NCBI GenBank assembly: GCA_963789495.1
Contig: CAWBLP010000021.1
Span: forward strand, 12,664-76,663
Length of the DNA: 64,000 nt
Origin: CAWBLP01 sp963789495
GTDB taxonomy: Bacteria; Pseudomonadota; Alphaproteobacteria; Acetobacterales; Acetobacteraceae
Direction of reading: 5' to 3'
In this document: in pieces, positions 27,828-36,840 of the stretch
Layout of the letters: each line of letters opens with the position of its first letter
Numbering within the stretch: position 1 is the first letter of the stretch
The notes under the pieces: generated by a model
Told to the model about the DNA's origin: nothing
What the model saw: only the letters and a program-made list of their open reading frames with translations
Databases searched by the model: none
Position numbers and translations under genes: made by a program

Positions 27828-29093
27828 ATGCGTGCCAACCTGACGCCCGACATCGACCTCGCTGCCCGCCTGTTCGCCGCCTTGCGCGAGAAGACGTTCG
27901 ACGGCGTCGGCATCACGCGCGAGGCGTATGGTCCCGGCGAGCAGATTGCGCATGCGCTGGTGCGCGCGGAGGCGGAGGCGCTGGGGCTGGAGATCAGCAA
28001 CGACGCAGCCGGCAACCTGTATATGACGTTGCCCGGGGCCGACCGGGCGGCAAAACGGATCGTGCTGGGCAGCCATCTGGATTCGGTCGCGCAGGGCGGC
28101 AACTACGACGGGGCCGCGGGCGTGCTGGCCGGCATGGCGGCGGTGGCCGGGATGCGCCACGCCGGTTTCTGCCCGGCGCGTGACATCACCGTGCTGGCGA
28201 TCCGCGCCGAGGAAGCCGGCGCCTGGTTTCCCACCTCCTACCCCGGCAGCCATGCCGCGCTCGGCCGCCTGCCGCCGGAGGCACTCGCGGTGTGCCGCAA
28301 CGATACCGGCCGCACGCTGGAACAGCATATGCGCGAACTCGGCTTCGACCCCGACGCGGTGCGCGCCGGCCAGGGCGTGCTGGGGCCGCACAACACCGCG
28401 GCCTATCTGGAGCTGCATATCGAGCAGGGACCGGTGCTGGATGCCGAGGAAATCCCGGTCGGCGTCGTCACCGGCATTCCCGGGTCCCGCCGGCTGCGCG
28501 CCGGCCGGGTGATCGGCGAGTACAACCACTCCGGCGCGACGCCGCGGCGCTACCGGCGGGATGCGGCGATCGCGCTGGCGGAGCTGGCGTACCGGCTGGA
28601 CGAGCACTGGGCGGCGCTGGAGACGCAGGGGCATCGGCTGGTCTGCACCTTCTGCGTGCTGGAAACGACCGAGGAGGCCGGGTTCACCAAGATCCCCGGC
28701 GAGGCGCGGTTCCAGCTCGATGTGCGCAGCGTGCAGCCGGCGAGCGTGGACGCGATGTATGCCGAACTGGCGCGGCTGGTGGGACAGATCGAGGCGCGGC
28801 GCGGGGTGCGGTTCGAGCTGGGGGTGGAAAGCGGCAGCCAGCCGAGCGCGATGGATGCCGGGGTGCAGGCGGGACTGGTGAGCGCGGCGCAGGCGTTGGG
28901 GATCGCGCATCGGGTGATGCCGTCGGGCGGCGGGCACGATGCGGTGGCCTTCGCGCAGGCCGGCGTACCGGCGGGGATGGTGTTCGTGCGCAACCAGAAC
29001 GGCAGCCACAACCCGCATGAGGCGATGCGGATGGAGGATTTTGCCGCCGCCTGTGCGGTGGTGACGCGCTGGGCGGCGGACGTCGCCGAGTAG
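27828..29093 (+). CDS. M20-family amidase/hydantoinase-carbamoylase type hydrolase
   Basis: 421 residues from ATG 27828 (MRANLTPDIDLAARLFAALR). Metal ligands of the di-zinc M20 fold: His/Asp in GSHLDSVAQGGNYDGAAG, Glu-Glu in RAEEAGAWFP, His in LELHIEQGPVL and the late His in NGSHNPHE. The residues fit N-carbamoyl-L-amino-acid hydrolase, allantoate amidohydrolase and ureidoglycolate amidohydrolase; the exact substrate is open. Diaminopropionate ammonia-lyase starts 8 bases after the stop, and together with the divergent dehydrogenases the cluster looks like a small catabolic unit for an amino or ureido compound. Confidence 0.88.
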   Translation: MRANLTPDIDLAARLFAALREKTFDGVGITREAYGPGEQIAHALVRAEAEALGLEISNDAAGNLYMTLPGADRAAKRIVLGSHLDSVAQGGNYDGAAGVLAGMAAVAGMRHAGFCPARDITVLAIRAEEAGAWFPTSYPGSHAALGRLPPEALAVCRNDTGRTLEQHMRELGFDPDAVRAGQGVLGPHNTAAYLELHIEQGPVLDAEEIPVGVVTGIPGSRRLRAGRVIGEYNHSGATPRRYRRDAAIALAELAYRLDEHWAALETQGHRLVCTFCVLETTEEAGFTKIPGEARFQLDVRSVQPASVDAMYAELARLVGQIEARRGVRFELGVESGSQPSAMDAGVQAGLVSAAQALGIAHRVMPSGGGHDAVAFAQAGVPAGMVFVRNQNGSHNPHEAMRMEDFAAACAVVTRWAADVAE

Positions 29094-29101
29094 CGCGAGC
29101 C

Positions 29102-30289
29102 ATGCTGCATCCTCATCCGTTCAGCCTGTTCGCCAATCCGCGCCTCGGCACGCCGGGTCTGACGGTGCTGCCTGCGGCCGGATTCCGCCGCGCCAAGGCC
29201 GAGATCACCACCTGGCCAGGCTATGCCGTCACGCCGATGCATGACCTGCCGGCGCTCGCGCGCCAGGCGAAGCTCGCCACGCTGCGGCTGAAGGACGAAG
29301 CCACCCGCTTCGGCCTCGGTTCCTTCAAGGCGCTCGGCGGCGCCTATGCCGTCGCCATGCTGCTGCTCAACCACCTGGCCCGCACCGGCGTTGCACCGGC
29401 GGCCACCACGGGCGAACTGGCCGCCGGCGCCTATCGCGCCGCGACGGAGGCGGTCACCGTCACCTGCGCCACCGACGGCAATCACGGTCGCGCGGTCGCC
29501 TGGGGGGCGCAGCGCTTCCACGCACGCTGCGTCATCTTCGTCCATGCCACCGTCAGCCAGGCTCGCGCGGACGCGATCGCCAGCTATGGCGCCGAAATCC
29601 GCCGGGTCCCCGGCACTTATGACGACGCGGTGCGGGAAGCCGCGCGTCAGACGGAGGCGCATGGCTGGCAGGTGGTGTCCGACACGTCCTGGCCCGGCTA
29701 CAGCGAGGTGCCGCGCGCCATCATGCAGGGCTACCGGCTGATGGCGGAGGAGGCGGCGGACCAGTGGGCGGGCGAGCCGCCTACACATGTGTTCATCCAG
29801 GGCGGTGTCGGCGGCGTCGCGGCCGCGGTCTCGGTGCAGGCCCGCGCCCGCTTCACGCCGGCGCCCGCGCTGGTGGTGGTGGAGCCCGACCGTGCGGCCT
29901 GCCTGCTCGCCAGCGCGGAACTGGGCGAGCCGACCGCGATCCCCGGCGACCTTGATACGGTGATGGCGGGGCTGGCCTGCGGCGAGCCGAGCCTGTTGGC
30001 GTGGCAGGAGCTGGACCGCGCGACGGCGGCGTTCATGGCGATCCCGGATGAGGCGGCGCTGGAGACGATGCGTCTGCTGGCCGCGCAGGGGATCGTCGCG
30101 GGGGAATCCGGGGTGGCCGGGCTCGCCGGGTGTCTGTTGGCGGCGGCCGATCCGGCGGCGCGGGCGGCGCTGGGGCTGGACCAGAGCAGCCGGGTGCTGC
30201 TGTTCAGCACGGAGGGGGCGACAGACGCGGAGGCCTATGCCAGGATCATCGGCGCGCCGGTCGGGTCTGTCACATCACGGCAAAGTTAA
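29102..30289 (+). CDS. dpaL: Diaminopropionate ammonia-lyase
   Basis: 395 residues, PLP fold type II. The PLP lysine is K76 in RFGLGSFKALGGAYA; the phosphate/ring segment is ATDGNHGRAVAWGAQ; FIQGGVGGVAAAV is the glycine loop; GESGVAGLAGCLLAA closes the site. Known enzymes split 2,3-diaminopropionate (D or L) to pyruvate and two ammonia. Same direction as the M20 hydrolase with an 8-base gap, hence one transcript; a hydrolase releasing an amino acid followed by this lyase would yield pyruvate. Confidence 0.9.
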   Translation: MLHPHPFSLFANPRLGTPGLTVLPAAGFRRAKAEITTWPGYAVTPMHDLPALARQAKLATLRLKDEATRFGLGSFKALGGAYAVAMLLLNHLARTGVAPAATTGELAAGAYRAATEAVTVTCATDGNHGRAVAWGAQRFHARCVIFVHATVSQARADAIASYGAEIRRVPGTYDDAVREAARQTEAHGWQVVSDTSWPGYSEVPRAIMQGYRLMAEEAADQWAGEPPTHVFIQGGVGGVAAAVSVQARARFTPAPALVVVEPDRAACLLASAELGEPTAIPGDLDTVMAGLACGEPSLLAWQELDRATAAFMAIPDEAALETMRLLAAQGIVAGESGVAGLAGCLLAAADPAARAALGLDQSSRVLLFSTEGATDAEAYARIIGAPVGSVTSRQS

Positions 30290-30391
30290 CGGCGAATCAA
30301 GGAGTTGTGCCTAAAGGTGACGGTCTGCGCGTGAAATCGCCGCATTGTCCCGGCGTTATATGGATGGTCCGGTCAAACCACGGAGCAAAAC

Positions 30392-30913
30392 ATGCTCACC
30401 ACCAAGTCGATGCTGGCGGCCTGCCTTGCGGTGACGGTGGGGTATCTCGCTTATCCCTACGTAACGCTCTATCGGCTCGGCCACGCCATTCATAGCGGCG
30501 ACGCCGCTACCTTGCAGAGCCTGGTGAACTGGCCCGCGGTGCGCGAGGGCATCAAGGAGGATATCTGCGACAGCATGGCCGACAACGCCGACGAGTCGGT
30601 GAGCAAGGGTCAGCTGCCGGGGTTTGGCGCCTCGTTCATTCGGGGCGTTGCAGCCAGTTCGATCGACCAGCATGTCACCGCCGAGGGCCTGGTCGCCGCG
30701 GTAACCCATTCCGGCCCGGCGGTGGCGCGTGGCGCCAATGTGGCGGTGGACTGGGCGTTCTTCGACAGTCCCACACAGTTCCAGGTCAGTCTCGCGGCGC
30801 CTGGTCAGGCCACACCGATCCGTCTGCAGCTGGAGCTGCGGGACGGGCAGTGGCAGGTCACCCGGGTGTGGCTGCCGCCCAATCTGCTGGACCAGGCGAA
30901 CGCCCGTACCTGA
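30392..30913 (+). CDS. DUF2939 family protein
   Basis: 173 residues. An N-terminal membrane/signal segment (MLAACLAVTVGYLAYPYVTL) is followed by a domain with YRLGHAIHSGDAATLQSLVN and WPAVREGIKEDI, typical of DUF2939, and a C-terminal beta-rich part (LQLELRDGQWQVTRVWLP). Probably a membrane-anchored periplasmic protein of unknown role. It stands alone. Confidence 0.8.
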   Translation: MLTTKSMLAACLAVTVGYLAYPYVTLYRLGHAIHSGDAATLQSLVNWPAVREGIKEDICDSMADNADESVSKGQLPGFGASFIRGVAASSIDQHVTAEGLVAAVTHSGPAVARGANVAVDWAFFDSPTQFQVSLAAPGQATPIRLQLELRDGQWQVTRVWLPPNLLDQANART

Positions 30914-30962
30914 CGGTGCGCGGGCTGATCGTGGGTGCCACGGCGTGCAAGGTTGTACGCGT

Positions 30963-31075
30963 CCCGTCATGCCGGCGGCCTGACCCGGCCATCTACCCGA
31001 GAAAGAGCATGGCACGCGTGCTGCGCGACCCGATCGTGGCGGTGGAGATGGCCGGGTCAGGCCCGGCATGACGGA
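30963..31075. repeat. Twin REP element (inverted pair)
   Basis: 30963-30993 (CGTCATGCCGG...CCCGGCCATC) and 31047-31075 (GATGGCCGGGTCAGGCCCGG plus CATGACG) are inverted copies of one palindrome with about 53 bases between them. A sister element of the same length and layout lies at 63453-63568, and even its centre is similar (CGCGACCCGATCGTGGCGG against TGCGACCTCCCAATCGTTCC). Confidence 0.75.
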
Positions 31076-31284
31076 CGTGGGTCTCTGACGAAAGCGGACC
31101 CGTGACGAAAGCGGGTCCGGCGATGGCACAAATCGGATGTGCCCACGCCGCAAACCGACCCGTGCCACCCCGCCAATCTAGCGCGCATGGGCGCAGGCTC
31201 GCCGTCCCCTTTGATCGCCGGTCGGGACAAGGACGTCGGCAAGTCTTTGCCCTGCGATCCAGGGCCAGCCCCGCATACGATTTG

Positions 31285-32622
31285 CTACGACACCACAGTC
31301 TCCGCCGCCGCCGCGATGCCGAACAGCCGCGCGTCACCCCCCGTCTCCCCCATCAGCATCAGCCCGACCGGGGCCTCGCCTGGTTTGTGGCAGGGCAGGC
31401 TGATCGCGCAGCGGTCGAAGAAATTGCCCAGCGCGGTGTTGCGCAGGATCAGTAGGTTGGTCCGGTTGTAGGCCTGTTCGCCGTCCAGATCGCTGATCCG
31501 CGGCGGCACGATCGGCACGGTCGGCATGACCAGCGCATCGAAACCGCTTGTGCGGGCGTCGAACGCCGCGATCAGCCGCGCGCGGGCGGCGACGAGGTCC
31601 AGATAATCCGCGGCACTCATCTGCGCGCCGCGCTCGATGCGGGAGCGGATGCGCGGATCGTAGGCGGCGCCTTTCGACGCCAGCAGCGTGCGGTGCCAGG
31701 CATAGGCCTCGGAGGCCGCGAACCCGCCCTTGGCGTTCACCGCCGGCAGCGCGTCGAATTCCGGACAGGTGATGCGCTCGACCCGCGCGCCGGCCGCGCT
31801 CAGCGCCGCCATGGCGCGGTCGAACCCTGCGGCGACGGTGTCGTCCATCCCGTCCAGTACCATGGTCTGCGGCACCGCCAGGCGCAGCCCGGCCAGCGAG
31901 GCCGGCACGGGCAGCACGGGCGGCGCGCCGGCCAGCACCGCGTCGATCACCGCGCAGCAGGCGACCGACGGTGCCAGCGGCCCGACCGAATCCAGGCTGG
32001 TCGCCAGCGGCAACACGCCGTCGATCGGCACCCTTCGCGCGGTCGGCTTGTAGCCCACCACGCCGCAGAACGCCGCCGGGATGCGGCAGGACCCGCCGGT
32101 GTCGGTGCCGAGCCCGGCGGCCGCCATGCCGTCCGCCACCGCGACGGCGGTGCCTGACGAACTGCCGCCCGGGATCCTGCCGCCGGCGCGATCCCACGGG
32201 CTGCGCGGCGTGCCGTAATGCGGGTTGATGCCGAGGCCGGAGAAGGCGAACTCGGTCATGTTGGTGCGGCCCACCGGCACGAAGCCCGCCGCCAGCATGC
32301 GCTGCACCACCGGGGCATGCGCGGTTGCGGGCGGCGCATCGGCCAAGGCGCGCGAGCCGGCCGGCGTGGGCTCGCCGGCGATATCGAACAAATCCTTCAA
32401 TGCGACCGGAATCCCGGCATACCGCGTCGGTGCCCGCCCCGCCCGGCGTAGCGCGTCCATCGCATCGGCCATCGCCCGCGCGGACTCCGCATGCACGCGG
32501 ATGAAGGCGCGCGCCCCTTCGCCGGCCGCATCGGCGATGCGGGCCAGCGCCTCCTCCACCAACCCTCGGCTGGTGGTGCTGCCCTCTGCCAAGGCCTGGG
32601 CGAGCTGCTCGATCGTGCGCAT
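31285..32622 (-). CDS. Amidase (amidase signature family)
   Basis: 445 residues from ATG 32622 (MRTIEQLAQALAEGSTTSRG). Ser-cisSer-Lys triad visible: K76 in IPVALKDLFD, cis-Ser within GGSSSG (152-157), nucleophile S178 in GTDTGGSCRIPAAF. The family hydrolyses amides such as indoleacetamide, aliphatic amides, or Glu-tRNA(Gln) in GatA; the lack of GatB/C neighbours makes GatA unlikely. It is divergent from the uronate dehydrogenase-like gene with 33 bases between the starts. Confidence 0.88.
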   Translation of the reverse strand: MRTIEQLAQALAEGSTTSRGLVEEALARIADAAGEGARAFIRVHAESARAMADAMDALRRAGRAPTRYAGIPVALKDLFDIAGEPTPAGSRALADAPPATAHAPVVQRMLAAGFVPVGRTNMTEFAFSGLGINPHYGTPRSPWDRAGGRIPGGSSSGTAVAVADGMAAAGLGTDTGGSCRIPAAFCGVVGYKPTARRVPIDGVLPLATSLDSVGPLAPSVACCAVIDAVLAGAPPVLPVPASLAGLRLAVPQTMVLDGMDDTVAAGFDRAMAALSAAGARVERITCPEFDALPAVNAKGGFAASEAYAWHRTLLASKGAAYDPRIRSRIERGAQMSAADYLDLVAARARLIAAFDARTSGFDALVMPTVPIVPPRISDLDGEQAYNRTNLLILRNTALGNFFDRCAISLPCHKPGEAPVGLMLMGETGGDARLFGIAAAAETVVS

Positions 32623-32655
32623 GATGCCTCCCGTCATGAAGCGAGGGAGCATGCC

Positions 32656-33486
32656 ATGTCCGACAAGCCAGCCAAACCGGTGTTGTTGACCGGCGCATCC
32701 GGAAAGCTGGGTCGCATGTTGGCCAGCTCGCTGTCGGCCGAGGGCTGGACGCTGCGGCTGACTGATATCGTGCCGTTTCCCGACGCGGTACCGTCCGGCG
32801 CCAGCTTCACCCGCGCCGACCTCAACGACGGCGTCACCACGCTGCGCCTGGCGGAGGGCTGCGGTGCGATCATCCATCTTGGCGGCGTGTCTGTCGAACG
32901 CCCGTTCGAGGAGGTGCTGGGCCCCAATATCCGCGGGCTGTACCACATCTATGAAGCAGCGCGGCGGGAGGGCGCGCGGGTGATCTTCGCCTCGTCAAAC
33001 CACTCGATCGGGTTCCATGAGCGGAGCCAGTCCATCGGCGCCGACACGCAGTTCCTGCCAGACGGATTCTACGGATTGTCGAAGGCGTACGGGGAGCTGA
33101 TGGGCCGGTTGTACTGGTTCAAGCATGGCGTGGAGAGTGTGTTCGTCCGTATCGGTTCGGCGTATCCGGAGCCGGTGGACGCGCGCATGCTGGCGACCTG
33201 GCTGTCCTACCCGGATCTGACGCGGCTGATGATCCGCTGCGTGGTCAGCGACACGGTCGGATGCTGCGTGATCTGGGGCGCGTCCGACAACAGCCGCATG
33301 ACCTGGTGGCGCGACGACGCACGGGCCGCGATCGGCTGGACACCGCAGGACAGCGCCGACCATTTCGCCGGCCAGCTCTCCGGCAAGGTCAGCGGCGACC
33401 CGGTGCAGGAACGCTACATGGGCGGCGCGTTCTGCGGCCTGGAGTATTCTCGCTCGGCCCCAGCGCCGGCCGAGTTGTTCGACTGA
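32656..33486 (+). CDS. NAD-dependent epimerase/dehydratase, uronate dehydrogenase-like
   Basis: 276 residues from ATG 32656 after GGGAGC. Short-chain Rossmann fold: TGASGKLG at 12-19, serine/asparagine in FASSNHSIGFH, and YxxxK at 139-143 in FYGLSKAYGE. SNHSIGFH, RIGSAYPEPVDARMLATWLS and the lack of a long C-terminal lid are like hexuronate dehydrogenases, which oxidise galacturonate or glucuronate to the lactone with NAD. Assignment to that reaction is by resemblance of motifs only. Confidence 0.82.
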   Translation: MSDKPAKPVLLTGASGKLGRMLASSLSAEGWTLRLTDIVPFPDAVPSGASFTRADLNDGVTTLRLAEGCGAIIHLGGVSVERPFEEVLGPNIRGLYHIYEAARREGARVIFASSNHSIGFHERSQSIGADTQFLPDGFYGLSKAYGELMGRLYWFKHGVESVFVRIGSAYPEPVDARMLATWLSYPDLTRLMIRCVVSDTVGCCVIWGASDNSRMTWWRDDARAAIGWTPQDSADHFAGQLSGKVSGDPVQERYMGGAFCGLEYSRSAPAPAELFD

Positions 33487-33558
33487 CCCGCAGACCCCCG
33501 CCTGTGCGGCCTTGCACCCTCCACCGCCGGCACGCGGCGCAGGCCGATGGAGCGCCGG

Positions 33559-34494
33559 TCAGCGGCTGAACACGTTGCCCAGTTGGATCACGGCCGGGCC
33601 GCCGATCACGATGAACAGGCAGGGGAAGATGAACAGGATCATCGGCAGTGTCAGCATCACCGGGAGGCGGGCGGCGCGCTCCTCGAACCGGGTCAGCATA
33701 TGCTGCCGCATCTCGGCCGCCAGCACGCGCAATGCGGCGGTGAGGGGTGTGCCGAACTGCAGGGTCTGCACCAGCGTCGCGGTGACCCGTTTCAGGCTGT
33801 CGAGCCCGGTGCGGGTGCCCAGGCTGGCCAGCGCGCGGGGCGTGTCGACGGCGATGCGCAGCTCGCTGGTGGTCTGCACCAGTTCGCGGGCCAGGTCGGG
33901 GTGGGCGTGCGCGATCTCGCCGGCGACCCGTTCCATCGCCGCCTCCAGCCCGAGGCCGGCCTGTGTGCAGATCACCAGCATGTCCAGCGCGTCCGGCACG
34001 CCGCGTTCCACCCTCGCGAGGTAGCGGGTGCGCATGCGGCGCACCATCATGTCCGGCAGCAGCAAACCGAGCCCGCCGGCGGCCAGCGGCAGGATGCGCT
34101 GCATCAGATCCGACACCGGAAAGCCGCTCAGCAGCAGCCAGCTCGCCAGCGGTGCCCAGACCAGCAGCATGATCTTGGACCCGATGAACAGGCCCAGCCC
34201 GTTGCGGCCACGCAGACCCGACGCCACCAGAGTCTGTTCCAGCTCGCCGATGGTCGCACTCGACAGCAGGCCGCTGCGCGCGATGGTGGTGCCGATGCTG
34301 GCGACGATGCGCAGCGGCAGCAGCCCCTCGCTGCGCGGCAAGGCGCGCGGTTCCCGCCGGCGGTCGCCGCTCACCGAACGCAGGCGCTGATGCACCAGTC
34401 GCTCGTGACGGGAACGGCGCAGCAGCAGGATCGCGGCGGCGCCGGCCAGCAGCGCGGACAGGGCGGCGATCAGCAGAACGAGCTCAGGCGTCAT
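33559..34494 (-). CDS. tadC: Tad pilus inner-membrane platform protein TadC
   Basis: 311 residues, a GspF/T2SF-domain protein with an N-terminal helix (ELVLLIAALSALLAGAAAIL) and further helices near 110-150 and at the C-terminus (LPMILFIFPCLFIVIGGPAV). The cytoplasmic part VPDALDMLVICTQAGLGLEA is the conserved T2SF segment. With TadB it forms the platform on which the CpaF ATPase works. Last gene of the locus; TadD (TPR lipoprotein), common after TadC elsewhere, is not found. Ten bases separate it from tadB. Confidence 0.93.
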   Translation of the reverse strand: MTPELVLLIAALSALLAGAAAILLLRRSRHERLVHQRLRSVSGDRRREPRALPRSEGLLPLRIVASIGTTIARSGLLSSATIGELEQTLVASGLRGRNGLGLFIGSKIMLLVWAPLASWLLLSGFPVSDLMQRILPLAAGGLGLLLPDMMVRRMRTRYLARVERGVPDALDMLVICTQAGLGLEAAMERVAGEIAHAHPDLARELVQTTSELRIAVDTPRALASLGTRTGLDSLKRVTATLVQTLQFGTPLTAALRVLAAEMRQHMLTRFEERAARLPVMLTLPMILFIFPCLFIVIGGPAVIQLGNVFSR

Positions 34495-34504
34495 GCGGCC
34501 GGCC

Positions 34505-35461
34505 TCATGACAGCACCTTGTGGATCAGCCCGCGCATCGTCGCCATGCCGATGGCCAGCGAGATCGCGGCGAAGCCGAGCAGTTGGTGGCCGAGCGGGGT
34601 GGTGAACAGGACGCCCATGTAGGCGGGGGTGAGCAGCAGCATCATGCCGGCGGCGAAGAACGGCATGGCGCACAGCACCATCGCACTGGCGCGGGCTTCC
34701 GAGGTCAGGGCGAAACCGCGGGCGCGCACTGCGATGCGCCGGCGCACCACGTCGGCCAGGGTCTCCAGCGCCTCGCCCAGCGCGCCGCCGGTCTGCGCCT
34801 GCAGCGCGACCGTGGTGGCGAAGAAACGATAATCCGGCAATCCGCTGCGTTGCGACATGGCGCGCAAGGCGGCCGCCAGGGGTACGCCGATCGACAGCTC
34901 GTCGGCCAGTTGACGGAATTCATAGGCGGTCGGCTCCTCGGCCTCCCGCGCCACCAAGCGGATTGCCTCGCTCACCGGAATGCCGACCCGGACCGAGCGC
35001 ACGATCGTCGCCAGCGTGTCAGGTAGTTGCTGTTGCAACTGGTTTCGCCGCTTGGCCTCCCAGCTGGTGAACAGGGCGCGGCTGGCGAGCAGCCAGACCA
35101 GCGGCCACAACGCCCAACCCGGGGGGCCTGCGAGCGGCAGCGCCAGGAAGGCGGCGAGGCGGCCCAGCATGCAGGTGCCGGCCAGCACGATCCACCAGCG
35201 CATCGGATAGATATGCGCGTGCTGCAGGTTGCAGCCGAACCATGCGGCCAGCTGCACCGCCGGGCCACCGGAGGCAGCCTGTTCGCGCGCGATCGGCACC
35301 AGGTTCGCCACCTGCCTGTTGTGCGGCAGCACGCCGGCGATGCGCGCCGACAGTGCCTGCTGGCGGCGGTCGGCATTGGCGATCAGCAACCCGGCCGCCC
35401 CGAGCCCGGCCAGCAGCGGAAACGACAGCAGCAGCAGCAGGCGGAACAGCGACAGGCTCAT
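34505..35461 (-). CDS. tadB: Tad pilus inner-membrane platform protein TadB
   Basis: 318 residues from ATG 35461, which overlaps the cpaF stop by 4 bases (ATGA). N-terminal helix LFRLLLLLSFPLLAGLGAAG, two more helices at about 80-120, the T2SF domain with LPDTLATIVRSVRVGIPVSE and QTGGALGEALETLADVVRRR, and a last helix near the C-terminus. Paralogue and partner of TadC. Confidence 0.93.
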   Translation of the reverse strand: MSLSLFRLLLLLSFPLLAGLGAAGLLIANADRRQQALSARIAGVLPHNRQVANLVPIAREQAASGGPAVQLAAWFGCNLQHAHIYPMRWWIVLAGTCMLGRLAAFLALPLAGPPGWALWPLVWLLASRALFTSWEAKRRNQLQQQLPDTLATIVRSVRVGIPVSEAIRLVAREAEEPTAYEFRQLADELSIGVPLAAALRAMSQRSGLPDYRFFATTVALQAQTGGALGEALETLADVVRRRIAVRARGFALTSEARASAMVLCAMPFFAAGMMLLLTPAYMGVLFTTPLGHQLLGFAAISLAIGMATMRGLIHKVLS

Positions 35462-36840
35462 CCCGCGGCGTCCTGCACCACCGCAATCCATTCCTTGTCC
35501 AGGCCGAAATACGCCAGCCGCCGCTCGCTGCTGGGCCGCGACCGGCTGACCTGGTAGACGCCGTGCAACCGCCCATCCGCGCCTTCCCCCTGCACGTCGA
35601 AACGGAACACGTCGTTCATCATGATGATGTCGCCTTCCATCCCGCAGATCTCGGTGACCTGGGTGATGCGGCGGCCGCCGTCGCGATGCCGTTCCACCTG
35701 CACGATCAGGTCCACGGCGCCGACGATCTGGGTGCGGATGGCCGGTGACGGCAGTCCCATATTGCCCATCTGGACCATGTTCTCGATGCGCGTCAGGGCA
35801 TCGCGCGTGGTGTTGGCATGGATGGTGGACATGCTGCCGTCATGGCCGGTGTTCATCGCCTGCAGCATGTCGAAGGCCTCGGCGCCGCGGACCTCCCCCA
35901 CGATGATGCGGTCCGGGCGCATGCGCAGCGCGTTGCGCATCAGGTCGCGCTGCGTCACCTCGCCCTTGCCCTCCAGGCTGGCGGGCCGGGTTTCCAGCCG
36001 CACCACATGCGGCTGCTGCAATTGCAGCTCCGCCGCGTCCTCCACCGTGACGATGCGCTCGCCGGGATCGATCAGCCGCGACATGGCGTTCAGCAGCGTC
36101 GTCTTGCCCGAGCCGGTGCCGCCCGAGATGATCACGTTCAGCCGCGCGCGCGAGGCGATTTGCAGGATGCGCGCCACCGGCTGGGTCATCGCGCCAAATT
36201 CGATCAACTGGGCGAAGTCGATCTGCCGCTTGCTGAACTTGCGGATCGAGACATAGGGCCCGTCCAGCGCCAGCGGCATGAACACGATGTTGACGCGGGA
36301 ACCGTCCTTCAGCCGCGCATCGACCATCGGGCTGGATTCGTCGATGCGGCGGCCGATCGCGCTGGCGATACGCTGGCAGATGCCGGCCAGGTGCATGCGG
36401 TCGCGGAAATGCGCGCCGGACAGCGTCACCTTGCCACCCCGTTCGACGAAAATGCGCTCCGGCCCGTTCACCATGATGTCGGTGATGCGGTCGTCCTCGA
36501 GCAGCGGTTCAAGCGGACCCAGGCCCAGCATGTCGTGGACCAGCTCCCGGGCGAGGTCGTGCTGCTCGCGGCCGTTCAATTCGAGCCGCCGATCGGTGGC
36601 GATTTCGCCGATCAGCCGCTCCACCTCCGCGAGCAGCCGGTCGGATGGCAGCGTTGCCACGGCCGCGGGATCCAGCTGCGCCAGGCACAGGTCGCGCAGC
36701 CGGGTGATCGCCTCGGTTGGGACGCTGCCGGCGGTGCTGGCGGTGTTTGCGATGGCCGCCGGCGCGGCAGCGCGGAGGGCGCCGGGTGATGACGGCGGAC
36801 CCGGCCGCTGGCCGAAGGTCGATTTGGTGACGCCGCTCAT
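35458..36840 (-). CDS. cpaF: Tad pilus secretion ATPase CpaF/TadA
   Basis: 460 residues from ATG 36840 (ATGA overlap with cpaE). N-terminal domain with LGPLEPLLEDDRITDIMVNG, Walker A GGTGSGKT at 240-247, Asp box region VTVEDAAELQLQQPHVVRLE, and the Walker B/His box MRPDRIIVGEVRGAEAFDML...GSMSTIHANT. Hexameric cytoplasmic ATPase that powers pilin assembly and retraction in Tad systems. All catalytic motifs are intact, so the machine is probably active. Confidence 0.96.
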   Translation of the reverse strand: MSGVTKSTFGQRPGPPSSPGALRAAAPAAIANTASTAGSVPTEAITRLRDLCLAQLDPAAVATLPSDRLLAEVERLIGEIATDRRLELNGREQHDLARELVHDMLGLGPLEPLLEDDRITDIMVNGPERIFVERGGKVTLSGAHFRDRMHLAGICQRIASAIGRRIDESSPMVDARLKDGSRVNIVFMPLALDGPYVSIRKFSKRQIDFAQLIEFGAMTQPVARILQIASRARLNVIISGGTGSGKTTLLNAMSRLIDPGERIVTVEDAAELQLQQPHVVRLETRPASLEGKGEVTQRDLMRNALRMRPDRIIVGEVRGAEAFDMLQAMNTGHDGSMSTIHANTTRDALTRIENMVQMGNMGLPSPAIRTQIVGAVDLIVQVERHRDGGRRITQVTEICGMEGDIIMMNDVFRFDVQGEGADGRLHGVYQVSRSRPSSERRLAYFGLDKEWIAVVQDAAG

